A DNA stretch of 6,787 nt, from the NCBI GenBank assembly GCA_020425915.1, contig JAGQQZ010000074.1, positions 1 to 6,787 of the forward strand. Direction: 5' to 3'. The translations under genes were made by a program, and so were the position numbers. This stretch comes from Planctomycetota bacterium (lineage in GTDB: Bacteria; Planctomycetota; UBA1135; UBA2386). Numbering within the stretch: position 1 is the stretch's first letter; each line of letters opens with the position of its first letter. Shown here piece by piece: positions 1-5,702 of the stretch. The notes beneath the pieces are model-generated. The model saw only the letters and a list, made by a program, of their open reading frames with translations. It did not search any database and had not been told where the DNA came from.

Positions 1-1
1 C

Positions 2-76
2 AACGTCCGCATCGTCGACGCCTCGATCCGCGAGTTGCTGCCCGCTTCGCTCGCCCGAGCCGACGAACCGAGTTGA
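2..76 (+). CDS. C-terminal end of an unidentified protein (5' part outside window)
   Basis: An open frame enters from the left edge and reads 24 codons, ending ...LLPASLARADEPS before a TGA at 74-76. Its stop overlaps the TTG start of the next gene (TTGA arrangement), which is typical of translationally coupled genes in one operon, and its codons are G/C-rich at the third position like the neighbouring genes. Too little of the protein is visible to identify a family. The tail is Ala- and Leu-rich, without membrane character or a recognisable C-terminal motif. The frame could be a chance open stretch, but the stop/start overlap favours a real gene. Confidence 0.45.
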   Translation, partial: NVRIVDASIRELLPASLARADEPS

Positions 77-585
77 CCCGTTCCGGCTCCGCCCCGCATC
101 ATGAGCGCGTGTCGAGTCCCGTCCAGGTTTGCCGTTTCCGTTCGCCGCTCGTGCTGGCGTTCGTCGCGCTGCCCGCGGCGTACGCTTGGTTCGTGATCGG
201 CTGGCGCGTGGTCCTCGGGAGCAAGCTGGTCGAGTTCTCGGAGCTGGTGCGTGCCCATGGCGTCGCGTTCATGCCGATCCTGCCGGAGTGGCCGCTCGAG
301 ATCGTGTGGACGTTCTTCGTGGCGTTCGGCGTCATGGTGCCCGTCGTCGCCTGGACTCGAGTCGCGTCGGTCGCCGTCGGTGCAGGCCAGATTCGGATCG
401 CGCCGTCGCTCGGGCGGGGAGTGACGATCCCGAGCGGCGACGTCTCCTCTTGGAGCTTGCGGGGAGAGCGTCTCGAGATCCGAGTTGCGAATCGGCGGCC
501 CGTGCGCCTGGGCGGCGGTCGCGTCGACGACGTCGCCGCGGCGCTCGAATCGATGCGACGTCGAGACGTGCGAATCGCCGATTGA
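73..585 (+). CDS. Two-TM membrane protein with a PH-like C-terminal domain, function unknown
   Basis: This 170-residue protein has hydrophobic segments at about residues 25-48 and 76-97, separated by a short loop. A soluble stretch follows at about 99-163 with alternating beta-like segments (around IRIAP, VTIPSGDVSSW, LEIRVA, PVRLGGG) and a closing helix (VDDVAAALESMRR). Two TM hairpins followed by a small beta-rich domain with an IPxxDV-like turn resemble bacterial PH-like (bPH2/DUF304-type) membrane proteins. I infer this from the pattern and not from a clear match. The assigned start is TTG at 73, overlapping the previous stop. GTG at 109 is an alternative that removes 12 non-hydrophobic residues, and neither has a convincing Shine-Dalgarno. 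No catalytic motif is visible. It was probably inserted in the inner membrane with the PH-like domain in the cytoplasm. Confidence 0.7.
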   Translation: MTRSGSAPHHERVSSPVQVCRFRSPLVLAFVALPAAYAWFVIGWRVVLGSKLVEFSELVRAHGVAFMPILPEWPLEIVWTFFVAFGVMVPVVAWTRVASVAVGAGQIRIAPSLGRGVTIPSGDVSSWSLRGERLEIRVANRRPVRLGGGRVDDVAAALESMRRRDVRIAD

Positions 586-622
586 TCGAGCCGGTCCCGT
601 GGCTGTGCGCGTAGGGCACCGC

Positions 623-748
623 ATGAGCATGCGAGAACTGCAGCTCCTGGACTTCGATCTGTGGCTTCCACGGAGTCTGACGATAGTTTGGCGTCTGCTC
701 GCGTTCTGCGTCGGTTTCACGGTCCTGGGCGTCCTGCTCGTCACGTGA
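623..748 (+). CDS. Possible 41-residue single-TM microprotein
   Basis: An ATG at 623 opens 41 codons ending in TGA at 746-748. The product has a short amphipathic N-terminus (MSMRELQLLDFDLWLPRS), then an uninterrupted hydrophobic segment of about 23 residues rich in Leu, Val and Phe running to the C-terminus, as in small tail-anchored or bitopic membrane peptides. An AGGG at 613-616 lies 6 bases upstream of the ATG at good Shine-Dalgarno spacing. The frame stays open upstream as far as 485, but there it overlaps the preceding gene and reads as a shadow, so the 623 start is preferred. It sits 37 bases after the membrane protein ending at 585 and could be co-transcribed with it. No homologue is recognised. 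Such a short ORF can arise by chance in GC-rich DNA. Confidence 0.4.
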   Translation: MSMRELQLLDFDLWLPRSLTIVWRLLAFCVGFTVLGVLLVT

Positions 749-857
749 CGCGGCTTGTCCGATCGACGTCACCGACGCCCGTTCCCGGACTTACGGCCGG
801 GCGGTGCCTCCGACCCCGCGGAGGTCGGGACCGTCGCCGACCCGTGAATCCTCGGCG
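745..857. other. Non-coding interval with four consecutive short stem-loops
   Basis: Four perfect inverted repeats follow one another without overlapping: GTGACG 745-750 with CGTCAC 767-772; CCCGG 784-788 with CCGGG 797-801; CCGACC 810-815 with GGTCGG 823-828; and CGCCGA 835-840 with TCGGCG 852-857. Loops are 16, 8, 7 and 11 bases. The third has a competing register (CCTCCG 807-812 with CGGAGG 819-824). The first stem begins at the stop codon of the small ORF, and the run ends about 50 bases before the SirB1-like gene. No T-run follows any stem, so a classical intrinsic terminator is unlikely. It could be a structured leader, a small RNA, a Rho-independent-like terminator cluster, or chance pairing in GC-rich DNA. 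Confidence 0.3.
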
Positions 858-873
858 TAGCGGCAGCGCGGAC

Positions 874-902
874 TTGTCTCGCAGCACGTGAGCGCCTACG
901 AC
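874..902 (+). promoter_or_regulatory. Weak candidate promoter for a leaderless GTG start
   Basis: TTGTCT at 874-879 resembles a -35 box (4 of 6 matches to TTGACA). A spacer of exactly 17 bases separates it from TACGAC at 897-902, which is only a 3 of 6 match to TATAAT. Initiation would fall around 909-910, directly at the GTG start of the SirB1-like gene. This would explain why no Shine-Dalgarno precedes that start. The match is weak and purely positional. Confidence 0.15.
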
Positions 903-909
903 CCTGTCC

Positions 910-1590
910 GTGTCCAAGGTCGAACCCATTCACTGTCGCCCCGCCGCCTTCGACTTGATGGCCGCGCAGTCGATTCGATTGGCGCGTTCCGAAGCGCTGC
1001 TCGGTGGGGCGGTCGCGATCGCTCAGCACGAGATGCCCGAAGTGGAGCCTGCACGAGAGTCGCAACGAATCGACGAGATCGTCGCTGACATCCGTGGTCG
1101 GTTCCGCAGCGATTCGCCGCATGCGATCCTGGCTCACGCGCACCACGTCCTGTTCGACGAGATGCGTCTGCAGGGAGCGATCGGTGACGAAGAGCCGCTC
1201 GACTACTACCTCCCTGCCGTGCTCGATCGGCGGCGCGGTGCCCCGGTCGTGCTGGTCATGCTCTACAAGCTGGTCTTGGATCGGCTCGGCGTGCCCGTGC
1301 ACGGCCTCGACATCCCGGGACGCTTCATGGCTGGCATCGAGCTCGACGATTCGGTGATGTTCGTCGACGTGGCCGTTCGCGGCCGGGTCGTCTCGATGCG
1401 CGAACTCGTGCAGTTCATGCTGAAGGAGTCAGGTCGGTCGTCGTTGTCTGGGAAGAACCCCCTGCCGATCGCATCGCATCGCGAGTGGTTGCAGCGGCTG
1501 TTGCGCAACCTGATGGGCGTGTTCGGCACGCGGAACCGTCCGACCGACGTCGCCGCGATGGTCGAGCTGAAGGGCCTGCTCGACGAGTAG
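910..1590 (+). CDS. SirB1-family transglutaminase-like protein
   Basis: This 226-residue soluble protein matches the SirB1/Transglut_core2 pattern. Helical residues 21-90 precede the hallmark core at about 98-143: DYYLPAVLDRRRGAPVVL, then LYKLVLDRLGVPVHGLDIPGRF. This corresponds to the family pattern 'YL..VL.RR.GIPI.L..LY...A.RLGLP..GV..PGHF'. A helical C-terminal tail (WLQRLLRNLMGVF) resembles the start of the TPR-like region of longer members, which run to about 270-280 residues. The His usual in PGHF is Arg138 here, and no transglutaminase-type catalytic Cys is visible in the core, so it is probably not a classical enzyme. The family's biochemical role is poorly defined. The GTG start at 910 is chosen because an in-frame TGA at 889-891 limits the frame; ATG 958 is an alternative. 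No Shine-Dalgarno is evident. Confidence 0.85.
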   Translation: MSKVEPIHCRPAAFDLMAAQSIRLARSEALLGGAVAIAQHEMPEVEPARESQRIDEIVADIRGRFRSDSPHAILAHAHHVLFDEMRLQGAIGDEEPLDYYLPAVLDRRRGAPVVLVMLYKLVLDRLGVPVHGLDIPGRFMAGIELDDSVMFVDVAVRGRVVSMRELVQFMLKESGRSSLSGKNPLPIASHREWLQRLLRNLMGVFGTRNRPTDVAAMVELKGLLDE

Positions 1591-1598
1591 GGCCGGGT

Positions 1599-2414
1599 TC
1601 AGAATCCGAACTCGACGCCGAGCACGTAGCCCTCGAGCTTCAGGTCGGCGTCGTACTTCCACGGGTTCTCGATCCCGCTGACGGGCATCTCGATCCAGCG
1701 ATAGCCGCCGAAGATCCGGAGGTCCTGGTCTTCGAGCTGGTAGCCGACGTAGACGGAGTAGTCCGACATCGATCCGTCGAAGTCGCCGCCGAACGTCGTG
1801 GCCGTGTAGGCGTAGTCGCCGGTCACCGAGAACGGACCGTGGTCCACGCGTGCGCGAGCCAGCGCATACGGGACTCCATCGTCCGTGAACGTCGCGATCT
1901 GGTTCATGTCGGTGCCGTCCTCGACGACGGAGATCTTGCCGTCGCGATGCGTCAGCTTGGCGCCGACGCCGAGTCGGAGCATCCAGTCGCTGTCGCTCTC
2001 GTACTCGTAGACCTGCCCGACGTAGCTGATCTGAAACTGCTCGAGGGTGAACTTGGACGTCACGATCGTGCCCGCATCGAGTTCGCCGAAGTCCTGCGAC
2101 AGGGTGCCCCGATCGGTGGTGTCCATGTCGATGTTCAGGTATCCGAACTCGAGGCCGGAGAAGCCGTCGCCGTAGGCGAGCACTCCGCCGTAGTCGTCGT
2201 CGCGCTTGGTCTGACCGAATTCGTTGACGGGGATCGCAGGGTTGTCGCTCGCCGGCAGCGTGTTCATCGGCGCGGACTGCATGGCGATCTCTCCGCGCAG
2301 TCGCATCAGGTGATACTGCGGTCGAACCGTGAGCGTCGGGAAGTCCAGTCCCGGGAGCGAGGAACAGCCGGCGGCGCAGAGCGCGAGCGCCGAGACGATC
2401 GATGCACGGATCAC
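1599..2414 (-). CDS. Lipoprotein-signal outer-membrane beta-barrel-like protein, unknown role
   Basis: A 271-residue protein on the minus strand. From the GTG at 2414 it begins MIRASIVSALALCAAGCSS: a short basic start, a hydrophobic core and a permissive lipobox with Cys17, predicting lipidation. The remainder is rich in Asp, Glu, Tyr, Gly and Phe, with repeated amphipathic strand-like stretches (LAYGDGFSGLEFGYL, FQISYVGQVYEY, MLRLGVGAKLTH, FSVTGDYAYTA, YSVYVGYQLE, LRIFGGYRWIEM, GYVLGVEFGF). It ends in Phe, the classic C-terminal signature of outer-membrane barrels. I infer a small barrel, perhaps eight strands. No ligand or enzyme motif is seen. The frame remains open to an ATG at 2483, but that adds 23 polar residues before the signal peptide and overlaps the divergent gene, so GTG 2414 is preferred. 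It converges on the SirB1-like gene with an 8-base gap. Confidence 0.8.
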   Translation of the reverse strand: MIRASIVSALALCAAGCSSLPGLDFPTLTVRPQYHLMRLRGEIAMQSAPMNTLPASDNPAIPVNEFGQTKRDDDYGGVLAYGDGFSGLEFGYLNIDMDTTDRGTLSQDFGELDAGTIVTSKFTLEQFQISYVGQVYEYESDSDWMLRLGVGAKLTHRDGKISVVEDGTDMNQIATFTDDGVPYALARARVDHGPFSVTGDYAYTATTFGGDFDGSMSDYSVYVGYQLEDQDLRIFGGYRWIEMPVSGIENPWKYDADLKLEGYVLGVEFGF

Positions 2415-2481
2415 GACCCAGTGTCTATCACGTTTCCCTGGCCGGGGCCACGCTGCCGTGGAATCCGGAAACCGGTTCGGC
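2415..2481. promoter_or_regulatory. Divergent intergenic region with nested inverted repeats
   Basis: This 67-base gap separates two divergent genes and so should hold their promoters, although no convincing -35/-10 pair was found for either direction. It contains GTTTCC 2432-2437 facing GGAAAC 2467-2472, enclosing CCACG 2448-2452 and CGTGG 2457-2461 around a 4-base loop. A perfect 8-base palindrome AACCGGTT lies at 2470-2477, just before the plus-strand start. Any of these could be an operator or a transcript hairpin. The function is inferred from position only. Confidence 0.35.
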
Positions 2482-3195
2482 ATGATGGCCGCCCTCTACA
2501 TGGAAGCCTTTCTCGAGCGCGACTTCCTCGCCTACGAATCCCACCGCCAGGACGACTCCGAGTACAACGCGCTGCGACTCAGCGTCCGCCGCAAGCTCAA
2601 GTCGATCGCCGACGAGTGCGTCAAACGAGCGAAGGCTCTCGGCGTCGCGCTCGACAGCCAGGCCGGCCTGCATCACCCGTACAGCTTCAACAACTTCCGA
2701 GTGCGCGAACAGCGGGCGTACTGCTGCCGATCGAAACGTGAACGATCCAAGTTGGCGAAGTTCTTCGGCGAGGCCCTCGGCAAGGATGCCGAGACGCACT
2801 ACATCCAGACGGTGATCGAGGTGAGCCTCGACGACCAAGTCGTCGAGGCGGCGCTGCGAATCCATCCTCAGGCGTGGTGGGACGGAGAGCACCTCAAGAA
2901 GCGGGTTGCCACGCCGGACGGGATGGCGGCCTGGTGCGCGGCGTTGAAGTCACTCCCGGCCGGTTTCGTGCTACGGATGCACGACTGGAAGAAGAACTAC
3001 TGGGCCGCCTCGGCGAACCCCCAGGAGATGCGCGAGTATTTCGAGTCGTACACTCCGGGCAACCACTGGCTGCACCTGGTCCGCGAACTCCCGCGTGAGG
3101 ACGCGTTGGAGATGGGGGACGCGGCAGCCGAGTGGCTGGTCGAGTCGATGCTGACCCTCTTGCCGGTCTACCAGATGATCCTGTGGGAGCCGTAG
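2482..3195 (+). CDS. Conserved-looking soluble protein of unknown function
   Basis: A 237-residue protein without signal peptide or membrane segment, so predicted to be cytoplasmic. It begins MMAALYMEAF, has a charged helical N-terminal part (about 8-55, rich in Arg, Lys and Glu), then a motif-like stretch at 64-83 (HHPYSFNNFRVREQRAY followed by CC), a likely strand at 107-128 (YIQTVIEVSLDD..VEAALRIHP), and Trp/aromatic-rich segments at 131-134 (AWWD), 165-175 (RMHDWKKNYWA), 195-202 and the C-terminus (MILWEP). The density of Trp, His and Pro in ordered blocks suggests a folded, conserved domain, but I do not recognise the family and assign no function. Starts are possible at ATG 2482, 2485 and 2500; none has a good Shine-Dalgarno. 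The frame is open back to 2329, where it lies antisense to the barrel gene and looks non-coding. Its stop lies inside the hairpin at 3185-3201. Confidence 0.8.
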   Translation: MMAALYMEAFLERDFLAYESHRQDDSEYNALRLSVRRKLKSIADECVKRAKALGVALDSQAGLHHPYSFNNFRVREQRAYCCRSKRERSKLAKFFGEALGKDAETHYIQTVIEVSLDDQVVEAALRIHPQAWWDGEHLKKRVATPDGMAAWCAALKSLPAGFVLRMHDWKKNYWAASANPQEMREYFESYTPGNHWLHLVRELPREDALEMGDAAAEWLVESMLTLLPVYQMILWEP

Positions 3196-3201
3196 GCTCC
3201 C
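3185..3201. terminator. Perfect 7-bp hairpin between convergent genes, possible bidirectional terminator
   Basis: GGGAGCC 3185-3191 and GGCTCCC 3195-3201 form a perfect GC-rich stem with a 3-base loop (GTA). The loop and arm contain the TAG stop (3193-3195) of the plus-strand gene, and the dipeptidase gene converging from the right stops at 3206. The placement suits termination in both directions. No T-tract follows on either strand, so it may act with Rho or only block or stabilise transcript ends. Confidence 0.5.
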
Positions 3202-3205
3202 GACG

Positions 3206-4447
3206 TCACTGGATCGTGTGCGCGACGGTCTCGACTTCGCTCCAGAGTCGCAGCGTATTGCCCGACCAGATCTTCGCGATCTCGTCTTCGGTGTAGCCCC
3301 GGCGCACGAGTTCGAGGGTGACGTTGAAGGTCTCGTCGGCGCGGTTCCATCCGTCGATCCCGCCGCCCCCGTCGAAGTCGCTGGCGATCGCGACGTGATC
3401 GATACCGATCGTCTTCACGACGTGGTCGATGTGGTCGACGAAGTCGGACACGTTGGCAGCCGGATAGTGAGCGAGGATCTGTCGGTAGCGTGCGTGTGCC
3501 TCGGAGTCGAGGTCGCCGTTCGCGTACGCGCCGCGCAGGCCCCACTGGCTGCGCATGCCGAGGTCGTCGGCGAGCTTCTGGAACTCCGCGTTCCGCGCGC
3601 GCTGATCCTTGACGAAGTCGTCGAGCGCGACGCACTGGACGACACCGCCGTTCTCCGCGAGTGCGCGAAGCGTCTCGTCGTCGAGGTTACGCGTGTGGTC
3701 ACAGATCGCGCGGGCGCCGGAGTGCGACGCGATGACGGGCGCGCGCGAGCATTCGATGACATCCAAGGCGGTCTGCTTCGAAGCGTGAGAGATGTCGACC
3801 ATGATCCCGACGCGGTTCATCTCCGCGACCGCGGCGCGGCCCAATTCGGTCAGCCCGCCGTGGAGCGGCTCGGGCGGAGTGTGCGAGTCGCCGAGTTGGT
3901 TGTGGTCGTTGTGGGTGATCGACATGTAGCGGGCGCCACGTTCCCAGAACTCGCGGATGTTGCCGAGGTCGTCACCCATCGGTGATCCGTTCTCGATCCC
4001 GATGCAGCACACGAGCTTGCCGCTCGCATGGATGCGTCGCACGTCGTCCGGTGTGCGGGCCAGTTCGACGTACTCGGGGAAGCGTCCGCACATCCGCTCG
4101 ATCGCACGGAACTTGAGATCCGCCGCGCGCTTGGCGGCGCGGAACCCGCGCGGGCTCAGGTCGTCGGTCTGGTCGACGTAGACGATGAAGAACGCGCAGT
4201 CGTAGTGGCCGCGACGGGCCTTGGGGAAGTCGACCTGGTTCGAGCCGTCGAACGTCGGATCGGCGCGACGTCGATAGGCCTCGATCTCGCTCGGGTCCGA
4301 CGACGAGCAACGCGTCGCGAGTGCATCGTCGATGTCCTTGTGCGTGTCGAGTGTCAGGACTCGCTCGTGGATCTCGCGAGCGCGATCCTCGAGCGGGACG
4401 GCGCAACCGCAGAGCAGGAGCGAGAGGATCAGCGGATAGGTGCGCAT
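3206..4447 (-). CDS. Membrane dipeptidase, peptidase family M19, predicted lipoprotein
   Basis: This 413-residue binuclear-zinc dipeptidase would hydrolyse dipeptides, possibly including D-amino-acid-containing ones, outside the inner membrane. All landmarks of family M19 are present in order: HxD in LDTHKDID (His36, Asp38), the bridging Glu in GIENG (Glu152), the active-site His in ITHNDHNQLGD (His179), zinc His in DISHAS (His221) and ASHSGAR (His242), substrate Arg in HTRNLDD (Arg253), and the catalytic Asp in IASDFDG (Asp357). The N-terminus MRTYPLILSLLLCGC has a classical lipobox with Cys15, so membrane anchoring is predicted. Length is normal for the family. The ATG at 4447 lies 4 bases after the stop of the upstream gene with no Shine-Dalgarno, so translation probably depends on coupling. 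It is the last gene of the minus-strand operon. The natural substrate cannot be told from the sequence. Confidence 0.95.
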   Translation of the reverse strand: MRTYPLILSLLLCGCAVPLEDRAREIHERVLTLDTHKDIDDALATRCSSSDPSEIEAYRRRADPTFDGSNQVDFPKARRGHYDCAFFIVYVDQTDDLSPRGFRAAKRAADLKFRAIERMCGRFPEYVELARTPDDVRRIHASGKLVCCIGIENGSPMGDDLGNIREFWERGARYMSITHNDHNQLGDSHTPPEPLHGGLTELGRAAVAEMNRVGIMVDISHASKQTALDVIECSRAPVIASHSGARAICDHTRNLDDETLRALAENGGVVQCVALDDFVKDQRARNAEFQKLADDLGMRSQWGLRGAYANGDLDSEAHARYRQILAHYPAANVSDFVDHIDHVVKTIGIDHVAIASDFDGGGGIDGWNRADETFNVTLELVRRGYTEDEIAKIWSGNTLRLWSEVETVAHTIQ

Positions 4448-4451
4448 GGGT

Positions 4452-5702
4452 TCAGTTGGTCGCGTAGTTCGCCTTGACCCACTCGGCCCAAAGTTCGTCG
4501 ATCGTGAGCGGTGTCAGCCCGTAGGCCTCGCGCAACGCGATTCGCGTCGCCTCGATGAGATTGCTGTCGTCGGCGATGTAGGTCTTCGGGTCGACACGGC
4601 CCTTCACGCCCTTCATGAACTGCGAGAACTTGTCCTTGCCGAGACTGAGCAGATAGTCCCAGCGCGACCAACACGCGACGTGGTCGTCGAAGTTGATCTG
4701 GCCGTAGTCGCGCCACGTGTAGGTCTCGGCGAACGGAGAGAACTTGTTGCTGGCGATGATCTTTCGGGTCTCGACTTCCCACTTCCACGTGTTCTTCATG
4801 TCGGCGGGAGAGCCCTCGGTCGCGTTGAACGTGTTCCAGCGCGGCGAGATCTGCCGTTCGAACCAGTGTGCGAGACCCTCGCGGATCCACACCGGAGTCT
4901 CGTACGAGTAGTGTCGGTAGCCGTCGATGAAGTTGTGGGTCAGGTTGAACACGACGTTCGCGTGCAGCGCCGTGTCGTGCTTGAGCCGACCCTTCTCCAT
5001 GTCCGTCGCGATCCCGTAGATCAGGCTGCCGGGCACCTTGAAGTTCCAGCGCTGTCCGTATTCGGTATCGCGGCCCGTGTAGGTCTTCAGGTAGTCGTTC
5101 ATCGACTCGGCCGACTCGGACATCAGCAGCAGGTACTTGCCCTCCTGGCCGAGGTAGGGGCCTTGGCCCATGTACGGCCCTTGGCCGATCATCACCTTCT
5201 CGCCGAGCTTGGGGAAATCCTCGTCCTTCACCCCGAGCCAGTCGGAGAACAGCGCGTAGTGTTCCTCGGCTCGCTGCGCGAACAGGTGAAGCCGCAGCCA
5301 CGGGTCGAGGACACGCGGCTTGACCTTGATCTTCTTGTCGTCGCCGAGTCGGGCCTGCAGTCGGCCGAGTTCCTCACGGAGCTTCTTCTTGACCGTGGGG
5401 TCGGTCGGCACGGACCACTTCGGCAGCATCGAACCGATCCGGAAGTGAGGGGTCTCGACCCACAGGATCTTCTCGTACGAGAGGTGCTTCTCGATCTCGT
5501 CGGTCGTGACGATCTTGCTACCGCGCTGACCGAACTCGAACGGCCCGAACGAGACGTAGCCGAGCATCGCCAGCTTCTTGGGGTCGTTCTTGGTGTAGGG
5601 ATCGACCTTCCAGCGTGGCAGCTTCTCGTCTTTCTGGGCCTGTGACGCGGTGCAGAGCGCGAGCGCACAGACAGCCGCCGTGATTCCGTGGCGCACGGAC
5701 AT
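4452..5702 (-). CDS. Secreted zincin-like protein with degenerate HExxH site
   Basis: A 416-residue exported protein. MSVRHGITAAVCALALCTASQA is a Sec signal peptide, probably cleaved after SQA. The middle of the mature protein resembles Planctomycete-type secreted gluzincin-like proteins (DUF1570-like). At residues 250-257 it reads VVFNLTHN where peptidases have 'VxHELTHx', and 18 residues further PVWIREGLAHWFE (269-281) matches 'P.WLxEGLAxYFE', the segment carrying the third zinc ligand (Glu275). Thus His256 and Glu275 are kept, but the first His and the catalytic Glu of HExxH are Phe252 and Asn253. I infer a non-proteolytic or altered-metal protein. A Gly-Gln-Gly-Pro-Tyr repeat lies near residues 173-186. 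The start is fixed by AAGGAG 8 bases upstream; the frame extends 18 bases further to an ATG at 5720, which would bury that site. Confidence 0.85.
   Translation of the reverse strand: MSVRHGITAAVCALALCTASQAQKDEKLPRWKVDPYTKNDPKKLAMLGYVSFGPFEFGQRGSKIVTTDEIEKHLSYEKILWVETPHFRIGSMLPKWSVPTDPTVKKKLREELGRLQARLGDDKKIKVKPRVLDPWLRLHLFAQRAEEHYALFSDWLGVKDEDFPKLGEKVMIGQGPYMGQGPYLGQEGKYLLLMSESAESMNDYLKTYTGRDTEYGQRWNFKVPGSLIYGIATDMEKGRLKHDTALHANVVFNLTHNFIDGYRHYSYETPVWIREGLAHWFERQISPRWNTFNATEGSPADMKNTWKWEVETRKIIASNKFSPFAETYTWRDYGQINFDDHVACWSRWDYLLSLGKDKFSQFMKGVKGRVDPKTYIADDSNLIEATRIALREAYGLTPLTIDELWAEWVKANYATN
5151..5186 (-). repeat. In-frame 18-bp tandem repeat (GQGPYM/GQGPYL)
   Basis: Two adjacent 18-base units inside the zincin-like gene encode GQGPYM and GQGPYL, followed by a partial third copy (GQ). 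The units differ at a few bases, mostly synonymous. The encoded Gly/Pro/Tyr-rich loop may be a flexible insertion and a site of copy-number slippage. Confidence 0.7.

Noticed and set aside
99..671. Minus-strand open frame opposite the two-TM protein
   Set aside because: The product is Arg/Ser/Thr-rich and featureless, while the plus-strand frame has two clear membrane segments and overlaps the preceding stop.
769..1302. Minus-strand open frame of about 177 codons over the SirB1-like gene
   Set aside because: The plus-strand product shows the SirB1 core. The minus product is Arg/His-rich without a pattern.
1595..1613. Stem GGGTTC/GAACTC between the convergent SirB1-like and barrel genes as a terminator
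   Set aside because: Only six pairs with one G-T wobble, a 7-base loop and no T-run. Too weak to call.
2415..2483. ATG 2483 as start of the barrel gene
   Set aside because: It would put 23 polar residues before the signal peptide and overlap the divergent gene's start. GTG 2414 gives a normal lipoprotein signal.
1485..2741. Long plus-strand open frame of about 418 codons
   Set aside because: It lies antisense to the barrel gene and across the ends of two others, and its Val/Arg/Asp/Glu-rich product has no motifs. It is a mirror of high third-position GC on the other strand.
3218..3985. Plus-strand open frame of about 255 codons
   Set aside because: It is antisense to the M19 dipeptidase, whose complete active-site set proves the minus-strand frame.
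4440..5645. Long plus-strand open frame of about 401 codons
   Set aside because: It is fully antisense to the zincin-like gene, which has a signal peptide, a strong Shine-Dalgarno and family motifs. The product is low-complexity Val/Leu/Arg.
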